DNA of 64,000 nucleotides from Balaenoptera acutorostrata (GCF_949987535.1 NC_080075.1:2914001-2978000), one strand, 5' to 3'. Counted from the first letter of the stretch, positions 46,801 to 54,905 are shown. Notes: a model not told the origin generated them from the sequence alone. Numbers and translations: made by a program.

Positions 46801-47521
46801 TTTTAGCTTGCAGAACTCAAGTCCTGTTTATCAGACAAGAAATAATAAAGTTCTGTTAGTTACATTTAAAGAAAGGAAATGACATTTCCTGGGACCGGTC
46901 AGGAACGTGCCACGGATCGACCCCATGGCTTTGACCCAGTTTCTTATTTGGGCCTTAACTTTTCTTGTTTGCAAACGAGGGGAGCAGGGGATTAGATAGC
47001 TTTCATGGTCTTGTCAGCTCTAACGCCCCATGATTCTGTAATAGGCCTTGCTTGAATAGATCAGAGCTCAGAGAATGTTTGAAAGAAGATCTTGGGGAGA
47101 AATTCCTCCGCCAGACAAGCAGCAATTACTTTTGTAAAATAAGAAGGCAGTTTCGTAGCTTTTTTGACTTGTCCAGTTCCGAGGATGTGTTTGTTTATTT
47201 TCACCGCTGATACTCTGTTTCGAGAAACTGATATTAAAGCTGTCCTCACCAGTGATAATAACAACCCGTGGGGTAATGCGTGTCAGCTCTGAAAACCGGT
47301 GTCACTTATGTCACAGGCGTCCCTGCCTTTGTTTCTTTTTGCAGATGAAGCTGAAAGGAAGCTCAGTTCGGCTCTCAGACAAAAAGCTTTGCCAGATGTG
47401 TCAAAACCCCTTTTGCGAGCCCGTGTTTGTTAGGTATCCGAACGGTGGTCTCGTCCACACCCACTGTGCGGCCAGCAGGCACACGAACCCCAGCTCCCCC
47501 AGCCCCGGGGCTCGGACTTGA
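16053..47521 (+). CDS. TGFBRAP1: TGFBRAP1 (Vps3-like CORVET subunit), 11 coding exons, 859 aa
   Basis: Joining 16053-16740, 24476-24670, 26680-26834, 34655-34737, 36223-36564, 38265-38322, 40734-40877, 42449-42592, 43150-43309, 45062-45495 and 47345-47521 gives 2580 nt, 859 codons plus TGA, with no internal stop. All introns are GT-AG and phases match. I recognise the protein as TGFBRAP1 (human about 860 aa). From the family: an N-terminal CNH/citron-type beta-propeller (about residues 24-297), a clathrin-heavy-chain-like alpha-solenoid in the middle, and a C-terminal Vps39-type zinc finger (C817-x2-C820, C825, H839, H841, C842). It is the CORVET-specific subunit that pairs with VPS8 to tether Rab5-positive early endosomes, and was first described as a TGF-beta receptor and SMAD4 binding protein. 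The one-residue difference from human seems to lie in exon 9, after the DEQQ motif (from memory). Nothing suggests a pseudogene: splice sites, frame and zinc ligands are intact. Confidence 0.97.
17192..17497 (-). mobile_element. Full-length CHR-type SINE with 15-bp duplication
   Basis: A complete antisense element from T-rich tail with an AATT microsatellite (17203-17222) to the GGGAAGCCC head. Flanks CCCTGATTTTCTCTT at 17177-17191 and 17498-17512 are a perfect 15-bp target-site duplication, so it is fairly young. Confidence 0.95.
20207..20345 (-). mobile_element. Short tRNA-derived SINE
   Basis: Short antisense form with flanks TGCCTTAGTTT (20196-20206) and TGCTTTAGTTT (20346-20356). Confidence 0.85.
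22772..22836. repeat. CA then TC microsatellite
   Basis: An interrupted CA run to 22820 followed directly by TCTC repeats. Confidence 0.9.
23031..23387 (-). mobile_element. Full-length CHR-type SINE with 16-bp duplication
   Basis: Antisense element flanked by CCTGATACCCATTTTC at 23015-23030 and 23388-23403, a perfect target-site duplication. An internal segment (the GGCTCAGTAGTTGTGG block) is repeated, typical of the long subfamily. Confidence 0.95.
24028..24068 (+). repeat. L2/MIR 3' end fragment
   Basis: GCCCGGCACACAGTAGGAGC followed by TCAATAAGTATCTGAATGAA is the conserved L2/MIR tail. Confidence 0.6.
24476..24670 (+). CDS. TGFBRAP1: TGFBRAP1 exon 3
   Basis: 195 nt, acceptor TTTTCCCAG, donor GTACTG. 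It completes the split Gly codon and encodes about residues 230-294, ending LQDFEG; this is the last part of the CNH propeller. Both flanking introns are phase 1, so skipping would keep the frame. Confidence 0.96.
24671..26679 (+). other. TGFBRAP1: TGFBRAP1 intron 3
   Basis: A 2.0 kb intron with no young SINE. The 24.9-26.2 kb part is GC-richer and includes AGGGAGGG-type purine-rich stretches. I see no gene in it. Confidence 0.6.
26680..26834 (+). CDS. TGFBRAP1: TGFBRAP1 exon 4
   Basis: 155 nt, acceptor CTTCCCAG, donor GTTTGT (a weaker donor than its neighbours). It encodes about residues 295-346, from RVIVATSKG to IPKEKFQ, the end of the propeller and the link into the alpha-solenoid. It enters in phase 1 and leaves in phase 0. 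Confidence 0.96.
27735..27990 (-). mobile_element. L1 3' UTR fragment (cetartiodactyl type), antisense
   Basis: Begins with a T-rich tail then AAGTATAGTTGATTTACAAC and runs through GTTCCCTGTGCTCTGTGG, the hallmark antisense 3' end of artiodactyl and cetacean L1. Confidence 0.85.
30986..31349 (-). mobile_element. Full-length CHR-type SINE
   Basis: Antisense element with flanks CCACCATTATCTTT (30972-30985) and CCACCATTTTCTTT (31350-31363), a target-site duplication with one difference. Confidence 0.93.
31750..32105 (-). mobile_element. L1 3' end fragment, antisense
   Basis: Reverse-complement L1 3' sequence (AAATTTACCATCTTAACCAT; later AGTGGAATTGTACACTATTT). It resembles the 3' part of the 9385 element, an older L1 class than 27735-27990. 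Confidence 0.7.
33490..33700 (+). repeat. MIR-type SINE
   Basis: Contains a MIR core order: GGGTTTCAACCCTGGCTC, CACTTAC, then the CTGTAAAATGGG segment. Confidence 0.7.
34655..34737 (+). CDS. TGFBRAP1: TGFBRAP1 exon 5
   Basis: 83 nt, acceptor TTCCCTGCAG, donor GTAATC. It encodes VMYRRILQQAG through EAKELF plus two bases of the Arg codon (residues 347-373), helical alpha-solenoid sequence. It enters in phase 0 and leaves in phase 2, so skipping would shift the frame. Confidence 0.96.
34738..36222 (+). other. TGFBRAP1: TGFBRAP1 intron 5
   Basis: A 1.5 kb intron with one long SINE (34976-35401) and a C-rich run (about 35968-35985). The remaining GC-rich sequence has no gene. Confidence 0.6.
34976..35401 (-). 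mobile_element. Long CHR-type SINE with extra internal copies
   Basis: An antisense element of about 426 bp, longer than its neighbours because the CAGTAGTTGTGG / CTCTAGAGCGCAGGCT block occurs several times in the 35160-35300 stretch. Flanking duplication is unclear. Confidence 0.9.
36223..36564 (+). CDS. TGFBRAP1: TGFBRAP1 exon 6
   Basis: 342 nt, acceptor TAATTGCAG, strong donor GTGAGT. It encodes about residues 374-487 (SGQLDVREL to WLEKHK), including the start of the Vps39 domain-1-like part of the solenoid. Both introns are phase 2, so skipping would be in frame. The acceptor's pyrimidine tract is broken by a purine stretch, the real T/C run lying some 20 nt further up. Confidence 0.97.
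36565..38264 (+). other. TGFBRAP1: TGFBRAP1 intron 6
   Basis: A 1.7 kb intron. A MIR in antisense orientation lies at about 37683-37780 (AGGTCACACAGT segment). No young SINE or gene is visible. Confidence 0.6.
37683..37780 (-). repeat. MIR-type SINE, antisense
   Basis: ATGAGGAAGCAAGGGCCAAG followed by CTCAAGGTCACACAGTCCC is the antisense MIR core. Confidence 0.65.
38265..38322 (+). CDS. TGFBRAP1: TGFBRAP1 exon 7
   Basis: A 58-nt micro-exon-like exon with acceptor TTTTCTTGCAG and donor GTGAGT. It encodes YFALGLLYHYNHQDAAAVQ (about residues 488-507), one helical hairpin of the solenoid. It enters in phase 2 and leaves in phase 0. Confidence 0.96.
38390..38425 (+). repeat. 36-bp internal SINE shard beside a palindrome
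   Basis: AGCAACTAAGCCCGTGCACC followed by ACAACTACTGAGCCTG is an internal piece of the tRNA-SINE with no head or tail. The perfect palindrome CTTAGCAACT-A-AGTTGCTAAG (38371-38391) directly precedes and overlaps it. Confidence 0.75.
38551..38827 (-). mobile_element. CHR-type SINE with 16-bp duplication
   Basis: Antisense, with flanks CCAAGGATTTTCTTTT (38535-38550) and CCAAGAATTTTCTTTT (38828-38843). It lacks part of the 3' domain. Confidence 0.92.
39791..40164 (+). mobile_element. Sense CHR-type SINE with extra 3' segment and second A tail
   Basis: The SINE body ends in an A-rich tail at about 40087-40123. About 30 bp of other sequence follows, then a second A run. The whole is flanked by AAGATTCAGTTTA (39778-39790) and AAGATTCCGTTTA (40165-40177), so both parts were inserted together. 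Confidence 0.88.
40734..40877 (+). CDS. TGFBRAP1: TGFBRAP1 exon 8
   Basis: 144 nt, exactly 48 codons, phase 0 at both ends; acceptor CCTCTCCAG, donor GTTTGT. It encodes residues 508-555 (LWVSIVNGD to WVLQKNPE), alpha-solenoid. It is the same length and phase as exon 9. Confidence 0.96.
41365..41767 (+). mobile_element. L1 ORF2 3' end, sense orientation
   Basis: Recognisable sense L1 sequence: AATCAAAACCATTTCACACC, then a TTGGCAAAGATGCAGAGAAA block and TATTACTTGGCAATAATAAA. Frames are broken. Confidence 0.8.
41780..41862 (-). mobile_element. Truncated CHR-type SINE (3' part only)
   Basis: A T-rich tail and GGCTGAGTTGGGTCTTCGTT, then it stops abruptly at about 41860. The head and body are missing. 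Confidence 0.8.
42236..42341 (-). mobile_element. Short tRNA-derived SINE
   Basis: TTTTTGGCCACGAGGC to GACCACCAGTGAAGTCCC, the antisense short form. It ends about 107 nt before exon 9. Confidence 0.85.
42449..42592 (+). CDS. TGFBRAP1: TGFBRAP1 exon 9
   Basis: 144 nt, phase 0 at both ends; acceptor TTCTTTCAG, donor GTGAGG. It encodes residues 556-603 (VGVQVFTKRP to RRLQ). The stretch after DEQQ appears one residue shorter than the human protein as I remember it, which would explain 859 rather than 860 residues overall. Confidence 0.96.
42593..43149 (+). other. TGFBRAP1: TGFBRAP1 intron 9
   Basis: A 557-bp intron containing a T-rich pyrimidine run (about 42765-42870) and no placed repeat or gene. 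Confidence 0.7.
43150..43309 (+). CDS. TGFBRAP1: TGFBRAP1 exon 10
   Basis: 160 nt, acceptor TGTCCTGCAG, strong donor GTGAGT at 43310. It encodes about residues 604-656 (KEEYHTHLAV to YRVHFLL) plus one base. The stretch includes a charged, less conserved loop (ANGKEAEVTE). A very G-rich segment begins about 30 nt after the donor. Confidence 0.96.
44206..44242. repeat. Inverted copy of one minisatellite unit
   Basis: 44218-44242 is an exact 25-bp reverse complement of 44291-44315 in the array. The match extends to 44206 with two mismatches, covering a whole unit. Only 3 bp separate it from the first direct unit. Confidence 0.9.
44246..44956. repeat. 33-bp minisatellite, 21 full copies plus a partial one
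   Basis: Unit GGCGTCCAGGTAGCCTGGGT followed by GGCAGAGTTCAGG (33 bp). Units begin at 44246 and every 33 bp to 44939, then a partial copy diverges at about 44957. Variation is slight, mainly a C/T change in the unit's fourth-last area (TTTAGG in two copies) and GGTGTCC in place of GGCGTCC in a few. Because 33 is a multiple of three, every frame without a stop in one unit stays open throughout, on both strands. The long frames this creates are not genes. Confidence 0.97.
45062..45495 (+). CDS. TGFBRAP1: TGFBRAP1 exon 11
   Basis: 434 nt, the second-longest coding exon, with acceptor CCTCACAG and donor GTGAGA. It encodes about residues 657-801 (DRIRGAGLPMES to LIYKYDK), the C-terminal solenoid. 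The pyrimidine tract is short and mixed; a branch-site match TTCTAAC lies at 45036-45042 with its A 21 nt from the exon. A 21-copy minisatellite ends about 105 nt upstream. Open frames running from that array into this exon are not in the TGFBRAP1 frame. Confidence 0.97.
45908..46186 (-). mobile_element. Diverged MLT1-like LTR, antisense
   Basis: Starts TGACTAATAATAAG and ends GGTCCATAACA on the + strand, with the CAGTTCTCACCGTCTGGGGG and CATAAGGGCCCTGAGG blocks in the order of a reverse-complement MLT1 LTR. It is GC-shifted and about 280 bp, so partly deleted. Confidence 0.55.
46910..47045 (+). repeat. MIR-like fragment
   Basis: Includes TTTGACCCAGTTTCTTATTT and GGGGATTAGATAGC followed by a CAGCTCTAACG and ATGATTCTGTAAT end, similar to MIR/MIRb. 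Confidence 0.5.
47345..47521 (+). CDS. TGFBRAP1: TGFBRAP1 exon 12 (last coding exon, zinc finger)
   Basis: 177 nt including TGA at 47519-47521; acceptor TTTTTGCAG. It encodes residues 802-859. It holds the Vps39/Vps3-type C-terminal zinc-binding motif: C817-x2-C820, C825, then H839-T-H841-C842, followed by a Ser/Pro-rich tail. In this family the motif helps assembly of HOPS/CORVET tethers. Confidence 0.97.
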   Translation: MKLKGSSVRLSDKKLCQMCQNPFCEPVFVRYPNGGLVHTHCAASRHTNPSSPSPGART

Positions 47522-48896
47522 AGAGGCTGGGCCGAGGGCTCCTTACCAAGCCGGCCGGGTGCACAGAGCAGGAGGCCGCGTCAGCCGTCATCAGGTGCTG
47601 GGGGGGCTTCAGTCCGTGGGAAATGGGATGCGGCCGACCTCCTGCATCGGATGGAAATGGATAATCCCCAATATAGAGACATGCCAGATTCACCCGTCCA
47701 GGGACATCGCCACCCAAAACAGATGTCTGCTCTGAAAGGAAATAAGCCTTCCTGTGCCACCCGGACAAACCGGACCCCGCACCCCGAGCCCCGATCTGTA
47801 GACACGTATTTGCACTGGAAACGTTTGCTCCGGTGGCACGGAGGGGACCGCGTCCTGGCGGGCGAGCGGCCAGGGCGCAGAGCTCTCCATCCTCCCCGCC
47901 TGGCCACCGGTCACCCTGCGGGCTCTGCCTTTGCCCTGAGGGACAGCTGACCTCAGGGAGGTATCTTTGTTCCTTCCCACTTCCCATCTGGCTTCCAGCC
48001 CCTAAAGATCTGCCTGGCTACCCAGGCCCTCCCTTTGGGGTAAGTGCATTCGCTCCTGGCTGCCTCGCAAGGGGAGGCCCCGAGAAGCTGTGGACATGCC
48101 AGGAGGAGCCGCTCGCAGGTCTGGAGCCGGCGGCGGGGGCAGGGCACACGTCGCATCGCCCGCCGGTTTGTAACTCCATGATTAACATGTTCAATTAGAA
48201 CTTTTAATTTGGCGTTATAGCCTCTCTGTGATTTTTCTCTCTTTTGGAAATTCACCTCCGTCATGTTCATTAGGGATGTTTTTCTTTGTTACCCCCCATT
48301 GATTCCTCGAGAAATGAAAAGGGAAAGGTCGTGAGCACAAGCCAAGCGTGTTTTCCGGGGCGGCTGGTGGTCACCTCCACGCTGGCCAGGGCGGGCCGTG
48401 GGCGACGGCTGCCCTGCGCGACGGGGGTGTCACCCCTCCCGAGGGAGCGCCGCCCCCAGAGGAAGTCCAGGCAGGCTGCCTTACCTCTAGCACTTTACAC
48501 GCCTGCCCTGCGGCTTCCTGGACACACGGGACAGACACCTCCCGCATCACAGACCCCGCGTCCATTCCGCGTCTCTGCCCAGCATCGCGGAGAAGCTGAC
48601 GCTGTCGTTACTTCACTGCCCTCTCCTGAATTTCTTCCCGGTGATTATCGACTCTATCAGGGACTAAGAAGAAAGATGCCGTGACGCCTGGCAAACGTGC
48701 GTCGGCTCGTGCGTGTGACGAGGGGACCCCGGGACCCGGCCCCTCTCCTTCATCCCAGGCCTTAACAGACAGGGTGGAGAGCTCGTCCTCCCTGCTGTGA
48801 AAACGCTTTCTGTACTATCACGGTCACTGTTCTCTCTCCTCTTGTGATTCCAAGGGGGTCCAGAAACTCTTCCCTACGGTGTCTCGATTTCTGAAG

Positions 48897-48902
48897 AATA
48901 AA
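48897..48902 (+). terminator. Candidate poly(A) signal AATAAA (proximal)
   Basis: AATAAA is followed by a GT-rich segment at about 48929-48955, a good match to a cleavage signal with its downstream element, 1.4 kb after the TGFBRAP1 stop. Confidence 0.55.
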
Positions 48903-49895
48903 TGATGAAGGAGTTCTTGCAGCTCAGCCGTGTGCTGTGTAAGCTGGTGTGAATGAATGCCCAGTCACGAGTCTTCACCCTGCCGATGGCTGTGAAGGAA
49001 CGGCCGTGTGCCTGGGGACGTTACCATCACGACTCGTGGGTTTGGGGTTATCCCTCAGAGAACAAGTGGCTAGGACACAGAAAACTGCACCTGTAAAAGC
49101 ACTGTTTCTCTCCACGAGATGGGTACAATCCTGGAAAAGCCTTCGGATTGTTCCTTTCTCACTTGGGGGCACTGGTCTCTCTTTGCTCTGAACACTGATC
49201 AGTATTTTGAAATGTTTGTTAGCCTTTAGAATAATGGGAACTGAAGTCGAGCAGTTTTCTATCTCTACTCTAGAATCCGCTAATGCAGCAGAATTCTCTG
49301 ACCCTGTGCAGGATTGTTAAAAACCTTGCCTTTCTCTAACTCCCACAAGGCCCTTTTCTCAAATCATATTTTTAAAAGAAATACGTGGTTCTTTCTAAAG
49401 ACCTGCTCTCTTGTGATTGTGCCACTGGTTAGAGGAATTGGAACCATCACTTGGCCCTTGTCCCCCTGGGTCGGTTCGATGTCACCATCCTAGTTAAAAT
49501 AGCATGAACTGGACTCAGCTGACATTAGTATTCTCTGGGCAAGACTCTTCAATTTCATGAGCTGGTTTTCTGCTGTCGCTTATCAGGTATCCGTGTGGGA
49601 GTGGCACGTGGGCTATGGAGCCTTGAGCCCGCGCTCAGAGCTGGAAGGCCCCGGGCCTGAGCCCCGGATGTGCTTGTGGTGGGGCTCCAGGGGCCCTGGG
49701 TACCACCCTTGAGTCACTGCCTGTCACACAGCCAGGGTAACCTGGGCTTCCCCCTCGCCCGCCTATGGAAACCTGGTCCTTTCAACTTTACCCTCTGCCC
49801 CTGGTTGGATCCCAAATACACAAGATGTACAAATGTAAACTTGTTGATTTTATTAAAGTTCTTTTAATTCTTTGTCCCTCCTGTAATTGTTTTTT

Positions 49896-50193
49896 TTTTT
49901 TAAGAATTTCAGTTTATTTATTTATTTTTGGCTGTGTTGGGTCTTCGTTTCTGCGCGAGGGCTTTCTCTAGTTGCGGCAAGCGGGGGCCACTCTTCATCG
50001 CGGTGCGCGGGCTTCTCACTGTCGCGGCCTCTCTTGTTGCGGAGCACAGGCTCCAGACGCGCAGGCTCAGTAGTTGTGACACACAGGCTTAGTTGCTCCG
50101 CGGCATGTGGAATCTTCCCAGACCAGGGCTCGAACCCGTGTCCCCTGCATTGGCGGGCAGATTCTCAACCACTGCGCCACCAGGGAAGCCCCT
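49896..50193 (-). mobile_element. CHR-type SINE in the TGFBRAP1 3' UTR region
   Basis: Antisense full element flanked by TGTAATTGTTTTTT at 49882-49895 and 50194-50207, a perfect 14-bp target-site duplication. The right copy abuts the AATAAA at 50209. Confidence 0.93.
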
Positions 50194-50208
50194 TGTAATT
50201 GTTTTTTA

Positions 50209-50214
50209 AATAAA
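50209..50214 (+). terminator. Candidate poly(A) signal AATAAA (distal)
   Basis: AATAAA lies 2.7 kb after the stop, just past the right-hand target-site duplication of a SINE, so the signal predates the insertion. A GT-containing stretch follows at about 50221-50245. Confidence 0.4.
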
Positions 50215-52002
50215 AGTTATCTTGGTGACGTGATGGTTTCCGCTGGCAGGGCACCTAGCCCAAGGGGCCTTAGAACTTAGTCATCTGCCCTGGTGGTGCC
50301 TTCCCGCTCCTGCAAGGACTTGCATTGGTCGCTCCTCAAATCCTTTGGTGTTGCTTCACTACATTTTAAACAATGCACTTCTGACTACCTCCTGCATAAT
50401 CTTAAGGTGCTCCTGGATGTATGTGGCCTTCAGATTAATCCTGCTCTGCGGAGTTTAACGAAGGAGCTCTCCGGTTACTTCTCCGATATTTCACCTTTTA
50501 GCCACATGCTCCCAAGGAAGCCTGCTGCCCTTGGATTTGTAGCCCCGAATATATTCAGGGAATAGAACTTTGTTTAAATCTCACCTTTTAAATGTGAATT
50601 CATCCCTTAGAACCCCGTTCACAGCAGGCCTTTGAGAAATCCTGCCAGGTGAATGTCATAGCCCTCTTTCGTGTTCTTTCTTTCCTTGTGGGTACTGCAC
50701 TAGCCCGAGGATGGGGTGTGCACACAGCTGAGCACCCCTGACTATTCTTAGCCCCTGCTCCATGTCAGTCGGGCTGGTCAGCTCCACGTGTGTGTGGGTG
50801 ATGGGAGCCGTGAGCTGTCGTGAGTCTTCTGGATTCCAGGCTGAAGAAGCCGGGGTACAGATGGTTGGGGTGGTTTTCTTGGAGTTTGAGTCGCACCGGC
50901 TCAGAGCCGTGGTCCCCACCTGTGCTTCACTGACCACGAACAAAAGAGAAAACCAGAAGCCAGCCTGCGGTGACTGTTCAAGCGCAAAGTCCCAAAGCAA
51001 CAACTACACTCCTTTTCTCCTTCCTGCACTATTGCTATTTAGGGTCGTTAGCATATTAGGAATTAAAAGGGGGGCTTAGGCAGGCAAACCTGACTGGAAG
51101 GGAAAAGGCTGTGGATTCACTGCCTGTGAGAATACGACAGGGCCGAGTGGCTGAGAGAGAACAGGAGCGTGGCTTGGTGTCCTGATGGAGGTGAAGCCCG
51201 GCACCCGACTCCGATGAACGGGCTGTGACTCGTGTTGGGAGTGATTAGATAGTAACTCATACCCCGTTTGCTCTGAGTGGGTCTGTCACCCTTAGCCTGT
51301 GAATGAGGATGTACGGGAAACTAGGCCATATGGACAGAAGGCCCTTTCGCCGCCAGAAAGCTAACTGGCTAGAGCACCGCCTACAAGCACGTTAATACCT
51401 CGTTCAGAGACAAGCACCGGGGTCGGTGACGCCCGCTCTCTGCAGCTTGCAGCTGGGGAAGGGAAACAGTTACAATTCAGCCTGCAATCCAGAGTCGTAA
51501 ATTAGTGCAACAAGACATGTGGTAAGAAGGAATTAGAAAGCAACACACCCAACTCCGCAGACCACGTGTGACTTGGGAAGCAAAACGCTACCACTAGGGT
51601 GTCACTGGGCTCTGGCATCCTCCGCTGTGGCCCTGGCAGGCCACCTCCCCTCGGCCGTGGTGTCATCCATAGCCTGAGGTGGACCTGGGTGGTGGCCGAG
51701 GGCCCTCTGGGTGTTGGGCCTCAGTCCCAAGCCAGGAAATCAGGACACAGCAGTGGGATGGTCCAGCCTCGGATACCAAGTGCCGCTCTCTGGGATCTCG
51801 GGTCTCGGGGACGCACAGGAGCTCCTCTGCAGCGGCCCCACGGATGTGTCTGAGCGCCCGGGGTATCAGCTGCCAGAATCTCATTGCGTTGCTGCAATCG
51901 GCAAGAAGGTCCCTCTGTGCGGCCCACGCCCTTGCCTCCAGAGCTGTGCCTGCAGCCGTGGGAGGAGCTGGTCTGCGGCTGCCCTTTTCTTTTCTCCTTT
52001 CT

Positions 52003-52170
52003 TTGTAATTGATTTTTATTGGCGTATAGTTGCTCTACACTGCTGTGTTAGTTTCTGCTGTCCAGCAAAGTGAATCAGCCCTACGTGTACATATATCCCC
52101 TCTTGGATCGCCTTCCCAGTCAGGTCACCGCAGAACACTGAGCAGAGTTCCCTGTGGTTCTTGAACCTCT
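52003..52170 (-). mobile_element. L1 3' end fragment, antisense
   Basis: ATTTTTATTGGCGTATAGTT and CAGCAAAGTGAATCAGCC, then GAGTTCCCTGTGG, the same antisense L1 3' region as 27735-27990 but a different subfamily. Confidence 0.8.
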
Positions 52171-52303
52171 CTTTACACAAACCTCTAACATCTTTCAGGG
52201 AGGGAAGGAGATATGCCCGTCCCCAGGGCCCTGGTCCTGCCCCTGCTTAGGTGATTGGTCCTGCTATTATGGCTCAGTTCCTGCCTTCAGGTAGGTCACA
52301 TAG

Positions 52304-52392
52304 CGTGCGCGTGTGTGTGTACGTGCGTGTGTGCGCCTGCGTGTATGTGCAAGCATGTGGATGTGTGCGTGCATATGTGCACGTGTGTGGGG
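52304..52392. repeat. GT-rich microsatellite
   Basis: An impure run of GTGTGC/GTGTGT steps. Confidence 0.75.
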
Positions 52393-52940
52393 GTCTGGGA
52401 TGGTGAGGACTGCCGTCCACCACTTCTTCCAACATGCTAATCAGGGAAGCAGGGAGTTAGACCAGCCCCTGTTTCCTGCCGCCCGGCTTCTTTGTCTGCT
52501 GCTGGGAGGAGTCGGGTGCTGTTCCCACACCTGCACTCAGACCTGTGTGGCGGGTCACCTGCACCAAGGGTTCCCTAATTGCAGGTGGGCAGCTGGCTGT
52601 CCCGGCACGTGGCACGTGTGAGCCCCCGTAACCCAGCATCACCTCTGCTCCTCTGACCGTAATTTCATGCAACCACGTGCTGGAAACGTGCAGGGGCTGT
52701 GTCACCCTCCCGTTTGTGCTCGGTGTAATTTACTGGTGTAATTTCCAGGTATCCGGTGTTTGTACAAATACTAGAAAATACGCTGCTTTGTAGCAGCTGA
52801 CAGAGAAGCGCAGCCATTCCCAACCCGCCTCGGCCGTGCCAGGGTGCACACCCACCGGGCCAGGAGCTGAGGGGCTAAAAGACTCACCTTACCAAGAGCT
52901 GTACGCAAGGTGCTCAGGGGGTGGTCTTCCTTTTTCAATC

Positions 52941-52985
52941 CATGCATTCATTTATTCATATATTCATTCATTCATTCATTCCACA
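52941..52985. repeat. ATTC microsatellite
   Basis: CATTCATTTATTCATATATT followed by repeated CATT units, leading into an L2/MIR-like stretch. Confidence 0.75.
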
Positions 52986-53514
52986 AGTATATATTGGAAG
53001 ATGCTCCGTGCCAGACATCGTGCTCTGTTCTGCAGAAAAACTGGTGAGAGACACATCTGGTCTCAGCCCTGCTGGAGGTAATGACAGCCCCGGGGGACAA
53101 ATGCCGGAGGACGCAGTGCCGGTGGACCAGATGCACGGAGTTGGAGGGAGAGTGCTGCAGTCAGGGTGGGGGGTGAGCGGGCTTATGGCCCCGTGGGGAT
53201 GGAGAGAAAGAGGATCCAATGACTCTGCAGCCCGGGAAGGTGGCAGGGGACAGTGACAGATGAGGCTGGAGGCTGAGGCTTCATCCCGGTTCTGGGCGGA
53301 AGAGGAACACGGGTGTCTGTGCTGTAGAGAGACCAGCAGTCCCCCCATCAGGGGCAGCCTCAGCCAACGTGTCCATCTGGTATTGGATCCATACATCTTG
53401 GTCTTTACATGGTTTTTAATTATATGGGAAAGGACTCCCGCCCCCCAAAAAAGAAACAGAATGTAGTGGCCAGTTTATTTGGAGAATCCTTTGTATTAAA
53501 ATATAGTACATGGA

Positions 53515-53865
53515 GGGCTTCCCTGGTGGTGCAGTGGTTAAGAATCCACCTGCCAATGCAGGGGACACGGGTTCGAGCCCTGGTCTGGGAAGGTCCCACA
53601 TGCCGTGGAGCAACTAAGCCCGTGCGCCACAACTACTGAGCCTGCGCTCTAGAACCCGCAAGCCACAACTACTGAAGCCCGTGCGCCTAGAGCCCGTGCT
53701 CCGCAACAAGAGAAGCCACCGCCATGAGAAGCCCGTGCACCGCAACGAAGAGTAGCCCCTGCTCGCCATTAGAGAAAGCCTGCGTGCAGCAACGAAGATC
53801 CAATGCGGCCAAAAATAAAATTAATTAAATAAATAAAAATTTTAAAAAATGTTAAAAAATAAAAT
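53515..53865 (+). mobile_element. Full-length CHR-type SINE with 17-bp duplication
   Basis: Sense-oriented on the + strand from GGGCTTCCCTGGTGGTGCAG to a long A/T-rich tail. It is flanked by AAAATATAGTACATGGA at 53498-53514 and 53866-53882, a perfect duplication, so a recent insertion. Confidence 0.96.
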
Positions 53866-54724
53866 AAAATATAGTACATGGATAAAAAATTGGAGGTATA
53901 GTAAGGCCAACAGATCAGGAGACGATTGCCACTGAAAAGACAGTTTTTATGCTCACGGATCCCGGAGACCCTCCTCACAGGGGAGAGGGCACGCCAACCA
54001 CATGGGGAAGCACCAGGGCCAGGCAGGAGAGACAGGGCAGGTCGGGGAACGTGGGTAGGAGCCTTTATTGTGGTTTCCAAGGGAAGGAGGGGGTGAGGCG
54101 GCTGGGCAGGCTTGGGGCTGGCTAGTTGGAATGATTTCCATGGGCTCTGGGCCCAGGGGCTGTCCCTGGCTGTCTGGCCCTGGCCCCGGGGGATGAGAGC
54201 AGGCGGATAGCAGCTCGGGGTGTGAGCGCCCACAGAGGAGGCGGTGGGGTGTGGGCGCTGGTTGGGCTGGTTTGTATTTGAAGGGGCGCTCGCAGGCGAG
54301 TTGTTTACTGTCTCCAGGAGCTGGCCAGTCCTGGGAGCGGCAACCTCTCTAGGCTCGGCCAGGGCCCAGACGTCAAAGCATCAGGATACAGAAAAGCAGA
54401 GACGTGGTTAATACAGATTTTCGATTAAACCACTGGGGTGGCCACATTGTGCTCTGCTTCCCAGGACAGAGACTTGAACGTGACAAGGTTAACGTACTTC
54501 TAACAGCAAGATAGGAAAGGCTGCTCAGAGTAGCACAGGGTGAGGAACAGGAGAGAGGATGGTCTGGAAACCCTTCCCAGGCCCCGCCTGCCAGACGTGT
54601 GTTGTGGTCAAAGGGTTTCTCGAGCCTGAGTGACTCAAGTTGGCTTATACTTGCCGTGAATAAGACTTTCAACCCAGATTGGTTTCTAGAGAGGTGTAAG
54701 ATGCCTTTAATAGTTGTTTCTCTG

Positions 54725-54905
54725 TATAGCTAGTGTAGAGCACAGGGAATAATACTCAATATTTTGTAATAACCTATAAGGGAAGAGAATCTGAAGAAGA
54801 ATGTATAATATATATATATTCTGACTATAACTGAATTGCTGTGCTGTACACCTGAAACTAACATGATATTGTAAATCAACTATACTTCAATTTAAAAAAA
54901 GGAAA
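54725..54905 (+). mobile_element. L1 3' UTR fragment, + orientation
   Basis: AGCACAGGGAATAATACTCA through CCTGAAACTAACATGATATT to AAATCAACTATACTTCAATT and an A tail, the sense 3' end of cetartiodactyl L1. Confidence 0.88.

Larger units (their letters stand above)
45496..47344 (+). other. TGFBRAP1: TGFBRAP1 intron 11
   Basis: A 1.85 kb intron with a GC-rich MLT1-like LTR (45908-46186) and a MIR-like fragment (about 46910-47045). The long + strand frame at 45776-46426 runs through the LTR and is not considered coding. Confidence 0.6.
47522..50235 (+). other. TGFBRAP1: TGFBRAP1 3' UTR region (end uncertain)
   Basis: No further exon-like coding is seen after the stop. Three poly(A) signals could end the transcript: AATAAA at 48897-48902 with a GT-rich stretch 30-50 nt later, ATTAAA at 49852-49857, and AATAAA at 50209-50214. 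A tRNA-SINE has been inserted at 49896-50193, between the last two. Which site is used cannot be told from sequence. Confidence 0.6.
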
